A model generated the notes under the pieces. It was not told the origin of the DNA, ran no database searches, and saw nothing but the letters and a program-made list of their open reading frames with translations. Below are positions 19,230 to 28,471 of a DNA stretch of 64,000 nucleotides, piece by piece (position 1 is the stretch's first letter; each line of letters starts with the position of its first letter). This stretch comes from Eshraghiella sp964414835 (GTDB taxonomy: Bacteria; Bacillota; Clostridia; Lachnospirales; Lachnospiraceae), in contig CAYPWY010000007.1 in NCBI GenBank assembly GCA_964414835.1, positions 27,520-91,519 on the forward strand, given 5' to 3'. Both the position numbers and the translations under genes were made by a program.

Positions 19230-20108
19230 TTATCTTCTTACTATTGAAAACACAATTGCCACTACGCCAAGTACGGCACAGTATATGGCAAATCCTATAT
19301 ATCTTTTTCTTCTGATAAGCTTTAACATGTATTTTATACTGAAATATCCCGTCACACCGGCAACTACTGTTCCCAATATGTATCCCGGAAGATTTGCCGA
19401 GCCGAAAGCCTCATTCTTAAGGTCTCCCAGCTTCACCACAACAGCTCCCAATATTGCAGGTATTGACATAATAAACGAATATTTCACAGCTAATTTCTTA
19501 TTATAGCCCAGCATAAGACCTGTTGCAATAGTTGTTCCGGAGCGTGAAAGTCCCGGCATCGTCGCAACTCCCTGTGATATTCCCATAATGAATGCCCCTG
19601 AATAAGATGCATCCTTTATGCGCATTGTCCCGTCAGGGTGCTTATCCGCCAAAAACAACAGCACCGCCGTAAGAATCAGGCATATACCCACAATCCATAA
19701 TGTTTCCGATGCCCTTTCCACAAGCTCGCTGCCAACCATTCCCAATATCCCTGTGGGAACAGTAGATATAAGTACCATAAGCACCAGCTTGCGGTAAGAG
19801 GAATTTACCACTTTAAAATATGTATAACGGGTATTTCCCTTGCGTCTCATTATAAATACGAGAAAATTGGCAAATATCGTCACCAGCATCCCCCAAAACT
19901 CACGAATCATTCCCCATATATCTTCCCTGAACACAATAATTACAGCCACAAGTGTTCCAAGGTGAAGCATAACGTCAAAATACATTCCTGAATCAAGATT
20001 GATTCCAAGCACTTTTTTAAATATAGCAAGATGTCCCGAACTGCTCACAGGCAGAAATTCAGTGATACCCTGAACAAGTCCCATGAGTAACGCCTTAAGT
20101 ATATTCAA
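19230..20108 (-). CDS. uppP: Undecaprenyl-diphosphate phosphatase
   Basis: 292-residue polytopic membrane enzyme that recycles the undecaprenyl carrier for wall synthesis and gives basal bacitracin tolerance. Both family motifs are present: GITEFLPVSSSGHL near the N-terminus and PGLSRSGTTIATGL about residue 190. Seven to eight hydrophobic helices. Confidence 0.96.
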   Translation of the reverse strand: MNILKALLMGLVQGITEFLPVSSSGHLAIFKKVLGINLDSGMYFDVMLHLGTLVAVIIVFREDIWGMIREFWGMLVTIFANFLVFIMRRKGNTRYTYFKVVNSSYRKLVLMVLISTVPTGILGMVGSELVERASETLWIVGICLILTAVLLFLADKHPDGTMRIKDASYSGAFIMGISQGVATMPGLSRSGTTIATGLMLGYNKKLAVKYSFIMSIPAILGAVVVKLGDLKNEAFGSANLPGYILGTVVAGVTGYFSIKYMLKLIRRKRYIGFAIYCAVLGVVAIVFSIVRR

Positions 20109-20195
20109 CTTTCTTCCTCCTTGATAGTCCCCCGCCGGCCGTAATAAATAACAGCTTATTAAACGCCAAAAATGATATAACAGCGGTTTTCAGCT

Positions 20196-20224
20196 ATTAT
20201 ACCATTTTTTCACAACGAATACAA
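20196..20224 (-). promoter_or_regulatory. Promoter of uppP-ftsK
   Basis: On the minus strand TTGTAT (20219-20224), exactly 17 bases, TATAAT (20196-20201), in the gap between tepA and uppP. Confidence 0.6.
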
Positions 20225-20232
20225 ATATGAAT

Positions 20233-20889
20233 TTACATGTGATTTGCGGCAGCATTGCTGCCAATCATCTCATAAAGCTTTTCAAATGCCTGATGAATAT
20301 TCCCGCATTCATTGATTATCCCGGCATCCACAGCTTCGCAGCCCACAAGGATTGTCCCCAAATCCTTCGCCATCATCTGTGTTTCCATCATCATATTTTC
20401 CAATTCGTTTTCAGGGCAGTTTGAATGAGCCGAAATAAAGCTTATTATTCTGTCCTGTATGGACTTAAACTGCTTGTAGGTCTGGTTTGTTCCCAGAATT
20501 GTTCCGCTCATTCTTACAGGATGGATTATTACCGTAGCTGTCGGCACAATAAAAGAATAATCTGCCGCAACCGCCACAGGTACACCTATGGAATGACTGT
20601 CTCCAAGCACCAGTGATACTGTGGGTTTTGTCACTCCCGCAATTAATTCTGCCAGTGCCAGACCGCATGACACATCTCCGCCAACCGTATTTACCAGAAA
20701 AAGTATACCCTTTATATCATCATTGCGCTCCATCGAAGCAATAAGCGGCAGCATATGGTCATATCTGGTGGTCTTGCTGTCACGGTTGAGATTTTCGTGA
20801 CCCTCTATCTCCCCTATAATGCTTATTATCTCTATTCCGTCAACAATGCTGCTGCCATATTCTTTTATATCTTCCTGTCCTTCTGGCAT
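20233..20889 (-). CDS. tepA: ClpP-class serine protease, TepA/YmfB type
   Basis: 218 residues. Crotonase/ClpP fold without signal peptide: VNTVGGDVSCGLALAELI (oxyanion loop), then GDSHSIGVPVAVAADYSFIVPTA with the nucleophile Ser, and a His in IIHPVRMSG. This fits TepA-like cytoplasmic proteases, which often lie next to ftsK/spoIIIE. The ATG follows GGAGGTG. Exact substrate is not known from sequence. Confidence 0.85.
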   Translation of the reverse strand: MPEGQEDIKEYGSSIVDGIEIISIIGEIEGHENLNRDSKTTRYDHMLPLIASMERNDDIKGILFLVNTVGGDVSCGLALAELIAGVTKPTVSLVLGDSHSIGVPVAVAADYSFIVPTATVIIHPVRMSGTILGTNQTYKQFKSIQDRIISFISAHSNCPENELENMMMETQMMAKDLGTILVGCEAVDAGIINECGNIHQAFEKLYEMIGSNAAANHM

Positions 20890-20940
20890 AAAAACACCTC
20901 CGAAAATACTTTTTAGAAGTATTCCCGAAGGTTAGTCTTA

Positions 20941-22296
20941 TTATTCCTGATTACCCGTATCTTTCTCATCCGTATCATCATCAGCAGCATCAGGCATATC
21001 ATCGCTCACTCTGGTTATCTCAACCTTGCGGATTACATTGCCCGAAACCTCAAGAATCCTAAAGCAAAGCCCATGAGATATTACAACTTCGGTATCATCC
21101 TCATCAGGAATCCTGTCCAGCTTATATATGAGAAATCCGTTAAGAGTATCATATTCTTCACTTACAATATCTGTCCCCAGAAGCCGGTTTAGCTCATCCA
21201 GTTCCGTAAGTCCGTCAACAATATAGGCATCATCCTCGTTCTGTTCAATAACCTCCTCCTCGTCATCATACTCATCAAGAATGTTTCCTACAATTTCCTC
21301 AATAATATCCTCCATGCTGATAACGCCTGCAGTCTGACCATACTCATCAACAACGATTCCCATATGTATTTTTTCAGCCTGCATATCGCGCAGCAAATCA
21401 TCGATATCTCTTGTTTCCGGCACAAAATAAGGTTCCCGAAGCAATGCTTTAAGCTTTATTATTGTCTTTTTGCGGTTAGGTATATTTCTGTACAGTATAA
21501 GCGCATCCCTGATATGGATTGTTCCCACTATATTGTCAATATCTCCGTCATAAACAGGAAATCTTGAATACTTGCCGTCTATATGGTTTTGAATAAAATT
21601 CTCCAATGTAATATTACAATCTATCGCCACAATTGAGCTTCGATGAGTCATAATATCTCCGGCAGACTTATCTCCCAGCTCAAAAATATTGGCTATCATC
21701 TCCGCCTCGGAGGCTTCCAGAACACCTTGCTCCTGACCTTCATTGACCATTGTTATTATTTCTTCCTCGGTAACATTGTCAGTATTTTCCTTAGGGTCAA
21801 TTCCGAAAAGTCTTATAACAAAATGTGATATTCCCGTCACCACTGCACATATCGGAAAAAGAACAGCCATTATGGCACCTACAATATTGCAATAGCGGTA
21901 TGCTTTTTTCTCAGGTGAACGCTTGCCTAGTTTTTTGGGAATCATAACGCCAAATACAATAAATATTACAAGCATAACCGCCCCTGCCGCAACAGAAATC
22001 CATATGCTGTCACTTTTTATACTGCGGCTTATGCGTGCCCTGATTACCGCCAATATGTATCCGCCTGCAATTACATTTGTAACAAACATTACAATATCAA
22101 AAGTATCCGCAAATCTTGACGGGTCATCAATAAGCTTTTTAAGGCGTATGGACTTCCGGTCTTTCGCCTCTGCTTTTTCCTCTATCTCTTTCTCGTTAAC
22201 ATTTTTAAGAGCTGTCTCAAATGAATATAAAACAGCATCTATCACAAGGAATAACACAAATAATGCAATTCCTATATACGTTTGGCCGTCGCCCAT
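20941..22296 (-). CDS. CNNM/CorC (HlyC-like) transporter with CBS pair
   Basis: 451 residues. An N-terminal DUF21/CNNM membrane domain (about 1-180) is followed by a tandem CBS domain pair (about 205-330; MTHRSSIVAI, GIVVDEYGQTAGVISMEDI) and a CorC_HlyC C-terminal domain (YIVDGLTELDELNRLL). Family members move or regulate Mg2+/Co2+; hemolysin is only a historic label. The C-terminus is strongly acidic (DDMPDAADDDTDEKD). Confidence 0.9.
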   Translation of the reverse strand: MGDGQTYIGIALFVLFLVIDAVLYSFETALKNVNEKEIEEKAEAKDRKSIRLKKLIDDPSRFADTFDIVMFVTNVIAGGYILAVIRARISRSIKSDSIWISVAAGAVMLVIFIVFGVMIPKKLGKRSPEKKAYRYCNIVGAIMAVLFPICAVVTGISHFVIRLFGIDPKENTDNVTEEEIITMVNEGQEQGVLEASEAEMIANIFELGDKSAGDIMTHRSSIVAIDCNITLENFIQNHIDGKYSRFPVYDGDIDNIVGTIHIRDALILYRNIPNRKKTIIKLKALLREPYFVPETRDIDDLLRDMQAEKIHMGIVVDEYGQTAGVISMEDIIEEIVGNILDEYDDEEEVIEQNEDDAYIVDGLTELDELNRLLGTDIVSEEYDTLNGFLIYKLDRIPDEDDTEVVISHGLCFRILEVSGNVIRKVEITRVSDDMPDAADDDTDEKDTGNQE

Positions 22297-22356
22297 AAAT
22301 TATCCTTTCTGTCTGAATTACTATTATCCTTTTTTGCCGCAGACAATACGGTCATC

Positions 22357-22707
22357 CTATGTACGGATAATCTCCAGACTTGTAAGGAGAGCCTTATTGA
22401 CTTTTACAATTATCTCGCTGTCAAGATGGCAGACCTTATCCTTTAATCTTGTTTTATCTATTGTTCTAAGCTGTTCAAGCAAAATAACCGAATCCTTAAT
22501 CATATCATACTTAGTAGAGTCAATCTCCACATGTGTCGGCAGCTTTGCCTTGTTCATCTTTGAAGTGATTGCCGCACAAATCACAGTAGGGCTATGCTTG
22601 TTTCCAGTATCATTCTGAACAATAAGCACAGGCCTTATTCCGCCCTGTTCCGAACCGACCACCGGTCTTAAATCGGCATAAAAAATGTCTCCTCTTCTAA
22701 CAATCAC
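22357..22707 (-). CDS. MazF/PemK-type endoribonuclease toxin
   Basis: 116 residues starting at GTG (VIVRRGDIFYADLRPVVGSEQGG), matching the EndoA/NdoA/MazF family with RPVLIVQND and TVICAAITSK further on. MazF enzymes cut mRNA at short single-strand motifs. This GTG is preferred over one 12 bases upstream because GGAG sits 11 bases away rather than touching the codon. It follows alr, as ndoA does in Bacillus, but the usual antitoxin gene between alr and ndoA is absent: only 77 bases separate them. Confidence 0.88.
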   Translation of the reverse strand: MIVRRGDIFYADLRPVVGSEQGGIRPVLIVQNDTGNKHSPTVICAAITSKMNKAKLPTHVEIDSTKYDMIKDSVILLEQLRTIDKTRLKDKVCHLDSEIIVKVNKALLTSLEIIRT

Positions 22708-22784
22708 GATTAAACACACTCCGTTAATTAAATTTAACCTTATTATTGCTGTTTTCGTGTGTGTTTATACAATTTTTTAAAAAA

Positions 22785-23906
22785 TTATCTTACATACTTT
22801 CTTTCCACCCGCTGAGAGATACCGCATACAAACTCATAATCAAACTTACCTGAAAGTCGTGAAAGCTCCTCAACGGTAATGCACTCATCACCATCTCTGC
22901 CGATAAGTGTAACCACATCCTCCACCTGCACACCTTCTATACCGGTAACATCCACCATCATCTGGTCCATACATATTCTTCCGATGACCTGTGCTTTCTT
23001 ACCTCTGATTAAAACATATCCATTGGAAGAAAGTGCGCGCGGATACCCATCAGCATAGCCTATGGCAACGGTAGCCACTTTGGTAGGGCGGTCCGTTATA
23101 TAGGTTCTTCCGTAGCTTATACCCTCGCCTGCCGGAAGCTCCTTAACAAAAATAACATGGCTTTTCAATTCCATCACAGGATGATAATCAATCTCATTAC
23201 ACATCTCATCGGACGGATGTAATCCATATAATATAATTCCCTCTCTGACCATATCAAGGGCATATTCCGGCATATCAACGATTGCCGCACTGTTGCAGCA
23301 GTGCCTTATTTTAAATGTAACGCCTCGTCCCTCAAGCTCATTGAGAAGTCCCATGAATCTGTCAAACTGCGTATGTGAAAAGCTTTTATCAGAGCAGTCT
23401 GCTGTTGCAAAATGCATAAATACGCCCTCACAGTCCAGATTAGGCAGCTTATATACACGTTCAATCGCATCCGCCGAGGTTTCATTTACCGGAAAACCTA
23501 TTCTGTTCATTCCGGTATTAATCTTGATATGGCATTTTGCCGTCATGCCAAGCCTGACAGCACATTCTGAAACCTCACGTGCCATTTCTTCTGTAAGCAT
23601 TGCAAAAGTAATATCACTTCGCATTACTGCCTCATATTCTGCACCGCACACATAACCAAGTACCAGAATCATATTCTCTATTCCATGTTCCCTAAGTTCC
23701 AATGCTTCCCTGACAGTAGCTACGGCAAAGCCTTCCACTTTATCCTTGATTGCCTGCGCTACCTCTATAGCTCCATGTCCGTAGGCATCCGCCTTGACAA
23801 TTGCCATAATACTGACATTTTCACCGACCTTTGTACGTGCCTCTGCCACATTGGCAAGGAGAGCATCAATATGTATTACTGCATAAGTTCTTGTAAACCT
23901 TTCCAT
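22785..23906 (-). CDS. alr: Alanine racemase
   Basis: 373-residue PLP enzyme making D-Ala for peptidoglycan. The PLP lysine lies in IMAIVKADAYGHGA, and the second catalytic Tyr in GEGISYGRTYIT. The C-terminal beta domain carries IGRICMDQMMVDVT. Cytoplasmic. The gene lies between nnr and the mazF-like gene. Confidence 0.96.
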   Translation of the reverse strand: MERFTRTYAVIHIDALLANVAEARTKVGENVSIMAIVKADAYGHGAIEVAQAIKDKVEGFAVATVREALELREHGIENMILVLGYVCGAEYEAVMRSDITFAMLTEEMAREVSECAVRLGMTAKCHIKINTGMNRIGFPVNETSADAIERVYKLPNLDCEGVFMHFATADCSDKSFSHTQFDRFMGLLNELEGRGVTFKIRHCCNSAAIVDMPEYALDMVREGIILYGLHPSDEMCNEIDYHPVMELKSHVIFVKELPAGEGISYGRTYITDRPTKVATVAIGYADGYPRALSSNGYVLIRGKKAQVIGRICMDQMMVDVTGIEGVQVEDVVTLIGRDGDECITVEELSRLSGKFDYEFVCGISQRVERKYVR

Positions 23907-23927
23907 GCTGATTATCCTTCTTTACCG

Positions 23928-25418
23928 TTATTTACCCATAACACGCCCAAACTGCTCCAGCAAATCCCCTGCCAGAACCGTATGCATATTGTTCTCTGCC
24001 GCTGCAGCTTCGCCTGCCAGTCCATGTATATACACTCCCATAGCCGCCGCAGAGAAAGGCTCAAGCCGGCAGGACAACATTCCTGCAATAACACCTGTAA
24101 GAACATCACCCATTCCGCCTTTGCTCATAGCTGCACAACCGGAATTATTTATATAGGTTCTCGGTTCAAAGGATGCAACTACTGTGGATGCGTTTTTAAG
24201 AACGCATATCACATTATTTTCTGCGGCAAAATTAACAGCTGCACCTACGGAATCAGCAAGTATTTCCGCCTTTGAAAGTCCGCTCAGACGTGCCATCTCC
24301 CCTATATGCGGTGTAATTATAACAGTTGAACCACAGCTTTTCAATAGTGATATATCCTCTGCAATAATATTTAATCCGTCAGCATCAATTATTACCGGAC
24401 ATTTGGCAACGCTCAGAACTTTTTTAATTATTTTTGCGGCTGTATAGTCGGTGGAAAGCCCCGGCCCGGCTATTATCACATCAGCCTTGGCAGCGCCTTC
24501 ACCCACAGCCTCAGCCGCATTATCGTCATTGTATCCCTTAACTATTGCCTCCGGCAGCAGATTTCTTATAACTCCGCAGTTATTTTCGTGGGTAAGTACC
24601 TCCACAAGTCCCGCACCGCACCTGTATGCGGCCGCAGCCGCCAAATAAGCAGCTCCGCTCATATTTTCGCTTCCTGCGATAACTAATGTCCTTCCGTAGC
24701 TTCCTTTGTTGGACATGGCATCCCTGACCGGGATTCCATATACATCATCAGTGGTAAAGTACATAGCTGCCCCAAGATTCCTTACCGCCTCCGGACAAAA
24801 TCCTATATCCGCCACTGTCACCTCTCCTGCCAAGGCTTTACCCGGATATAACATAAGCCCCTGTTTATTATATCCGAATGTCACTGTGGCATCAGCATGT
24901 ATGGCAGTCCCCATAACACATCCCGTATCCGCATTCACGCCTGACGGAATATCCACGCTAACAACCACATTACTGCAGGCATTGATTTTGTCGATAATTC
25001 CGGCGTATGACCCGGAAATCTCCCTTGACAAGCCTATGCCGAAAACTGCATCTATTATAATATCATATTCATCTATTGCCGATAGGTTACGAACCGCCAT
25101 ACCGGAGCGCACTGCAATGTCAAGCTGAATATTAAACTCCTCTGTGGCGTGTTCTTTATCGCCTGCAATTATAATATCCACAGCCATCCCCTGCCATGTA
25201 AGGATTCTGGCAGCCGCCACTCCATCCGCGCCGTTATTTCCGCATCCGCACACCGCGCATATTTTAACGGCCCTCCCGAAATCAACAGCAATCTGCGCCG
25301 TTTTTGAGGCAACCTCAAAAGCCGCCCGTTCCATAAGAACCACGGAAGGTATTCCCATTTTTTCAATTGTGTAAATGTCTACGGACTTTGCCATAGCACC
25401 TGTCAAAACATATTTCAT
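23928..25418 (-). CDS. nnr: Bifunctional NAD(P)H-hydrate epimerase/dehydratase
   Basis: 496 residues that repair hydrated NAD(P)H. The N-terminal YjeF_N epimerase domain (about 1-210) has CGCGNNGADGVAAAR and VVSVDIPSGVNADTG. The C-terminal ribokinase-like dehydratase (about 225-496) shows AGSENMSGAAYLAAAAAYRCGAGL, IIDADGLN, ITPHIGEMARL and the late GMGDVLTGVIAGML. The domain fusion is normal for bacteria. Starts a minus-strand group with alr and the mazF-like gene. Confidence 0.95.
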   Translation of the reverse strand: MKYVLTGAMAKSVDIYTIEKMGIPSVVLMERAAFEVASKTAQIAVDFGRAVKICAVCGCGNNGADGVAAARILTWQGMAVDIIIAGDKEHATEEFNIQLDIAVRSGMAVRNLSAIDEYDIIIDAVFGIGLSREISGSYAGIIDKINACSNVVVSVDIPSGVNADTGCVMGTAIHADATVTFGYNKQGLMLYPGKALAGEVTVADIGFCPEAVRNLGAAMYFTTDDVYGIPVRDAMSNKGSYGRTLVIAGSENMSGAAYLAAAAAYRCGAGLVEVLTHENNCGVIRNLLPEAIVKGYNDDNAAEAVGEGAAKADVIIAGPGLSTDYTAAKIIKKVLSVAKCPVIIDADGLNIIAEDISLLKSCGSTVIITPHIGEMARLSGLSKAEILADSVGAAVNFAAENNVICVLKNASTVVASFEPRTYINNSGCAAMSKGGMGDVLTGVIAGMLSCRLEPFSAAAMGVYIHGLAGEAAAAENNMHTVLAGDLLEQFGRVMGK

Positions 25419-25444
25419 ATGAACTCCGCTTTTATTGAAAGTAA

Positions 25445-25472
25445 AAAAGAGTTTCGACGCCGAAACTCTTTT
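25445..25472 (-). terminator. Terminator after the coiled-coil gene
   Basis: 12-base perfect stem AAAAGAGTTTCG / CGAAACTCTTTT with a 4-base loop, followed on the minus strand by further Ts. Separates rex and the 25503 gene from nnr. Confidence 0.85.
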
Positions 25473-25502
25473 CCGGGCGATTTACCCATTATTATTTGGA
25501 TG

Positions 25503-26108
25503 TCAGTCTTTTTTATCCGATTTGTTATCAAAGACCTCCATCATCTCATGTCCCAACAAATCATGCATATATGTATATATCTCTGTGTTTTTTGTTTCTT
25601 TATCCTGCTTTATAAGAATCTTTTTCTTAAGCTCAATACGCATATCATTAATCCATTTCCCCAGAAGCTGTATATCCTCATAATTCTGGTGTATCCTGTC
25701 ATAACACACCTGAACACCTTCTATAATAAGCTCAAGATTGGCGTTACGTATCTTCTCAGGTATTTCAAGCTCCTCCTGCTCTAACTGGGCAATTTTATCC
25801 TTAGCCTCCATCACAAGATTTTTATTGGTACTCATAAGCTTCTGCCGCTTGGCATCGGACATTTCGGTATTTTCTACATTATTTATAATTGACTTCATCA
25901 AGTCTGTCTTTATCTTGCGGACATCCTTAAGGTCATTGGTTATCTGTCCCTGCCTTTTAAGCAGAGCATTAAGCTTCTTCTCTAACTGCCTGATTTCCGG
26001 CGTCTTGTCTTTCTCCGGAAAAAGCCTGTGATAACGTTCATCCAATGTCACTATAGGCAGACGCTTGTATGCAATGCTTTTCTTAACTTCTTCAATAGTA
26101 AGAGCCAT
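25503..26108 (-). CDS. Conserved coiled-coil protein of unknown function
   Basis: 201 residues, not recognised as a characterised family. The N-terminus MALTIEEVKKSIAYKRLPIVTL is followed by two long helical segments rich in Lys/Glu with heptad-like leucines (about 37-75 and 85-130), then a mixed C-terminal helix and a charged tail NKSDKKD. No signal peptide, membrane segment or Cys motif. It starts three bases after the rex stop and ends at a strong terminator, so it is co-transcribed with rex. Predicted cytoplasmic. Confidence 0.8.
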   Translation of the reverse strand: MALTIEEVKKSIAYKRLPIVTLDERYHRLFPEKDKTPEIRQLEKKLNALLKRQGQITNDLKDVRKIKTDLMKSIINNVENTEMSDAKRQKLMSTNKNLVMEAKDKIAQLEQEELEIPEKIRNANLELIIEGVQVCYDRIHQNYEDIQLLGKWINDMRIELKKKILIKQDKETKNTEIYTYMHDLLGHEMMEVFDNKSDKKD

Positions 26109-26111
26109 TTT

Positions 26112-26741
26112 CTACTCCTGTCTTGCAATGTTATATGATAAAGTCATAAGGCTTTCAGATAAATGCACATTCTCAACCACAACATTCTTGGGTACTATTA
26201 AATCCATATGGGCGAAATTCCATATTCCCTTGATACCGGCTTCAACCGCTATTCTTGCCACTTCATTAGCACTTGTCTTGGGAATCGTCAGCGCCATAAT
26301 CTCTATCCCGTTATCCCGTATGAAGCCGCTCATCTCATCCATAGTCATTATTTTGGCTCCTCGGCATTCCCTTCCTATTAATTCGGGATTGCTGTCAAAC
26401 ATGCCCTTTACAACAAAACCTCTCTTGGCAAAATTTGCATAATTGGCAAGAGCCCGCCCAAGATTTCCGGCTCCCGCAATTATTATATTATGAACACGGT
26501 CCATTCCCAGTATTTTAGCTATTTCATCATGAAGATACTCTACATTATATCCGTAACCCTGCTGTCCAAATCCGCCAAAATGATTTAAATCCTGTCTTAT
26601 CTGTGATGCTGACACCTTCATTCGGCTGCTCAAATCACCGGAAGATATTCTCTCAACTCCGTTATCTAAAAGTTCCTCTAAATATCTGTAATATCTGGGC
26701 AGTCTCTTGACAACAGCCATTGAAATTTCATTGCGGTCCAT
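26112..26741 (-). CDS. rex: Redox-sensing transcriptional repressor Rex
   Basis: 209 residues. An N-terminal winged helix (residues about 1-75; VKRLPRYYRYLEEL and RMKVSASQIRQDLNHFG, both highly conserved in Rex) is followed by a Rossmann domain with GAGNLGRALANY that senses the NADH/NAD+ ratio. It represses fermentation and anaerobic respiration genes in Gram-positives. No clear TTGTTAA-type Rex palindrome was seen in its own upstream region. Confidence 0.96.
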   Translation of the reverse strand: MDRNEISMAVVKRLPRYYRYLEELLDNGVERISSGDLSSRMKVSASQIRQDLNHFGGFGQQGYGYNVEYLHDEIAKILGMDRVHNIIIAGAGNLGRALANYANFAKRGFVVKGMFDSNPELIGRECRGAKIMTMDEMSGFIRDNGIEIMALTIPKTSANEVARIAVEAGIKGIWNFAHMDLIVPKNVVVENVHLSESLMTLSYNIARQE

Positions 26742-26782
26742 ATATATGCCTCCTCTATACCCGGCTCAATCTTTCTGCACAA

Positions 26783-26846
26783 TAAAAAATTGACATCATC
26801 AATACATACAATTTTAGCAGTATGAATGATAAATGTCAATTTTTTA
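26783..26846 (-). promoter_or_regulatory. rex promoter within a long inverted repeat
   Basis: On the minus strand TTGACA (26834-26839), 17 bases, TAAAAT (26811-26816). The -35 lies inside one arm of a perfect 14-base inverted repeat, TAAAAAATTGACAT (26783-26796) and ATGTCAATTTTTTA (26833-26846); an inner CATAC/GTATG pair extends it. Confidence 0.65.
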
Positions 26847-26866
26847 CTTTATCACAATATGGTATT

Positions 26867-27631
26867 TTAAAGACTTACTTTTCTCTTAAGCAGTTCCGAC
26901 ACGCCTATATATGTTCCTATTATGAAAACAATCTCAAACAAATACAGAAGCCATGAGCCACCAATAATCTGAAGAAAGCTGTCTCCAAAGTCAAATGTCG
27001 GTATAAAATTGGATATGACAGATGCCGCTATCCTTATTGCCAAAAAAAGTCCGAATGCCAGCCAGCCTTTGCCTTTCTTGTTGGCAAGAATCGTAGCACT
27101 GAGTGTTATTGCAAGATAAGCAAAGCTTACGGTAAGAAGAATATTTAACCATATGCTTGTGATTGTTGCCGCAATGCTTATAACAATATCCATTATTCCT
27201 GAGCCGGAAACCATGCTGAGCATCTCATTAATAATCTCCGTAATATCCCTGAAATTGGCATATTTTATGAATACGAGCTGTACATCAAGATATATAAAAA
27301 GAATATATAATACCGATGCCAGAACCGTCATCAAAAACAGCATAAGATATTTTGCTCCGACTATCTTATATGTTGAATTAGGGGTCATAAAAGTCATAAA
27401 GCTGTACTTGGAATTGAGTTCTCTGGCATATGATATAACTCCCATAATCATCAGGAAAACTATAACCGCCCAGCCGCAAAGCATAAATAAGATTACCGAT
27501 ATCATAAGATTGGTATCACTTTCAAATATTATACTTCCGGCAAGATATGCTTCAAGTGCAATCAGTACGGCAAAAATTACAATATATGGCGTCAAATCTT
27601 TTCTGAGTTCATATTTAATGAGCTTGAGCAT
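26867..27631 (-). CDS. ABC-2 type transporter permease
   Basis: 254-residue integral membrane protein with about six hydrophobic helices, starting MLKLIKYELRKDLTPYIVIF. The RYxLRKDL-like start is typical of ABC-2 permeases. The start is set at 27631 because GGGGAGGTG lies 7 bases upstream inside the end of the ATPase gene, with which it overlaps by 17 bases. Together they form a two-gene exporter; substrate unknown. Confidence 0.85.
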   Translation of the reverse strand: MLKLIKYELRKDLTPYIVIFAVLIALEAYLAGSIIFESDTNLMISVILFMLCGWAVIVFLMIMGVISYARELNSKYSFMTFMTPNSTYKIVGAKYLMLFLMTVLASVLYILFIYLDVQLVFIKYANFRDITEIINEMLSMVSGSGIMDIVISIAATITSIWLNILLTVSFAYLAITLSATILANKKGKGWLAFGLFLAIRIAASVISNFIPTFDFGDSFLQIIGGSWLLYLFEIVFIIGTYIGVSELLKRKVSL

Positions 27632-28331
27632 ATGGTACACCTCCCCATCCGTATACTTCCTTATACAACTGTACAAGGGATTTCTGATTGACTGCCCGCA
27701 GCTTGTCGGCATCTCCGGCAAGTACAAGCTCTCCGTTCTTCATAAAAAGAGCCCCATTGACAACATGTTCCAGCTCATCCACAAGATGGCTTGATACAAC
27801 GATTGTCCTGTTTCCTCCTGCGTTGGCAATAATTGCATTGATTATTACCTCTCTGGCAAGAATGTCAATACCGTTAAGAGGCTCATCAAGCATTATTATA
27901 TCTGCATTACGGGAAAGCGCCACGGCAATTTTTAATTTGGCAAGCATACCTGTTGACATATTTTTAACCTTGTCGTTAAACTGCAGCCCCATTTTGCCAA
28001 GCAGGTCATAGAATACCGTTTCACTGAAATCCTTATAAAAATCTTTATAAAATTTAACTATATCACGAATTGTCATATACGGATAAAAATAACTCTCGGT
28101 AGGCATATAAACTATATGCGCCCTGCTTTCACAGCTCAATGGTTCACCATTAAGCTGTATGCTGCCTGATGTAGGCTTTATAAGTCCCACAATCATCTTC
28201 ATAAGCGTTGTCTTTCCACTGCCGTTAGGCCCCAAAAGAGCATAAACCCTGCCCGATTCAAGCTTCATATTGACGTGGTTGACAGCCGTACATGAATAAT
28301 ACTTCTTAACTAATTCATCGCAAATCAGCAT
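27615..28331 (-). CDS. ABC transporter ATP-binding protein
   Basis: 238 residues. Walker A GPNGSGKTTLMKM, signature MSTGMLAKLKIAVALS (a divergent LSGGQ: STGM), Walker B IIMLDEPLNGID and H-loop VVSSHLVDELE. YxxxY-type export ATPase of the ABC-2 class. Start chosen at 28331 with GGAGGAAA 6 bases away. Transcribed divergently from punA. Confidence 0.93.
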   Translation of the reverse strand: MLICDELVKKYYSCTAVNHVNMKLESGRVYALLGPNGSGKTTLMKMIVGLIKPTSGSIQLNGEPLSCESRAHIVYMPTESYFYPYMTIRDIVKFYKDFYKDFSETVFYDLLGKMGLQFNDKVKNMSTGMLAKLKIAVALSRNADIIMLDEPLNGIDILAREVIINAIIANAGGNRTIVVSSHLVDELEHVVNGALFMKNGELVLAGDADKLRAVNQKSLVQLYKEVYGWGGVPYAQAH

Positions 28332-28471
28332 ATCAATTTCCTCCACCATATTTTACCTTAATTTTAATGTTATTTAATAGTATATCACTAATTTCTTCAC
28401 ATAGCAAGTTGCAAAGAAATTTTCAATAATGTATACTAATATAAAATATTATGGCGAGGTATTATATTTTT

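Noticed and set aside
26742..26866. Rex autoregulatory box
   Set aside because: No TTGTTAA-type palindrome; the repeat present is of another sequence.
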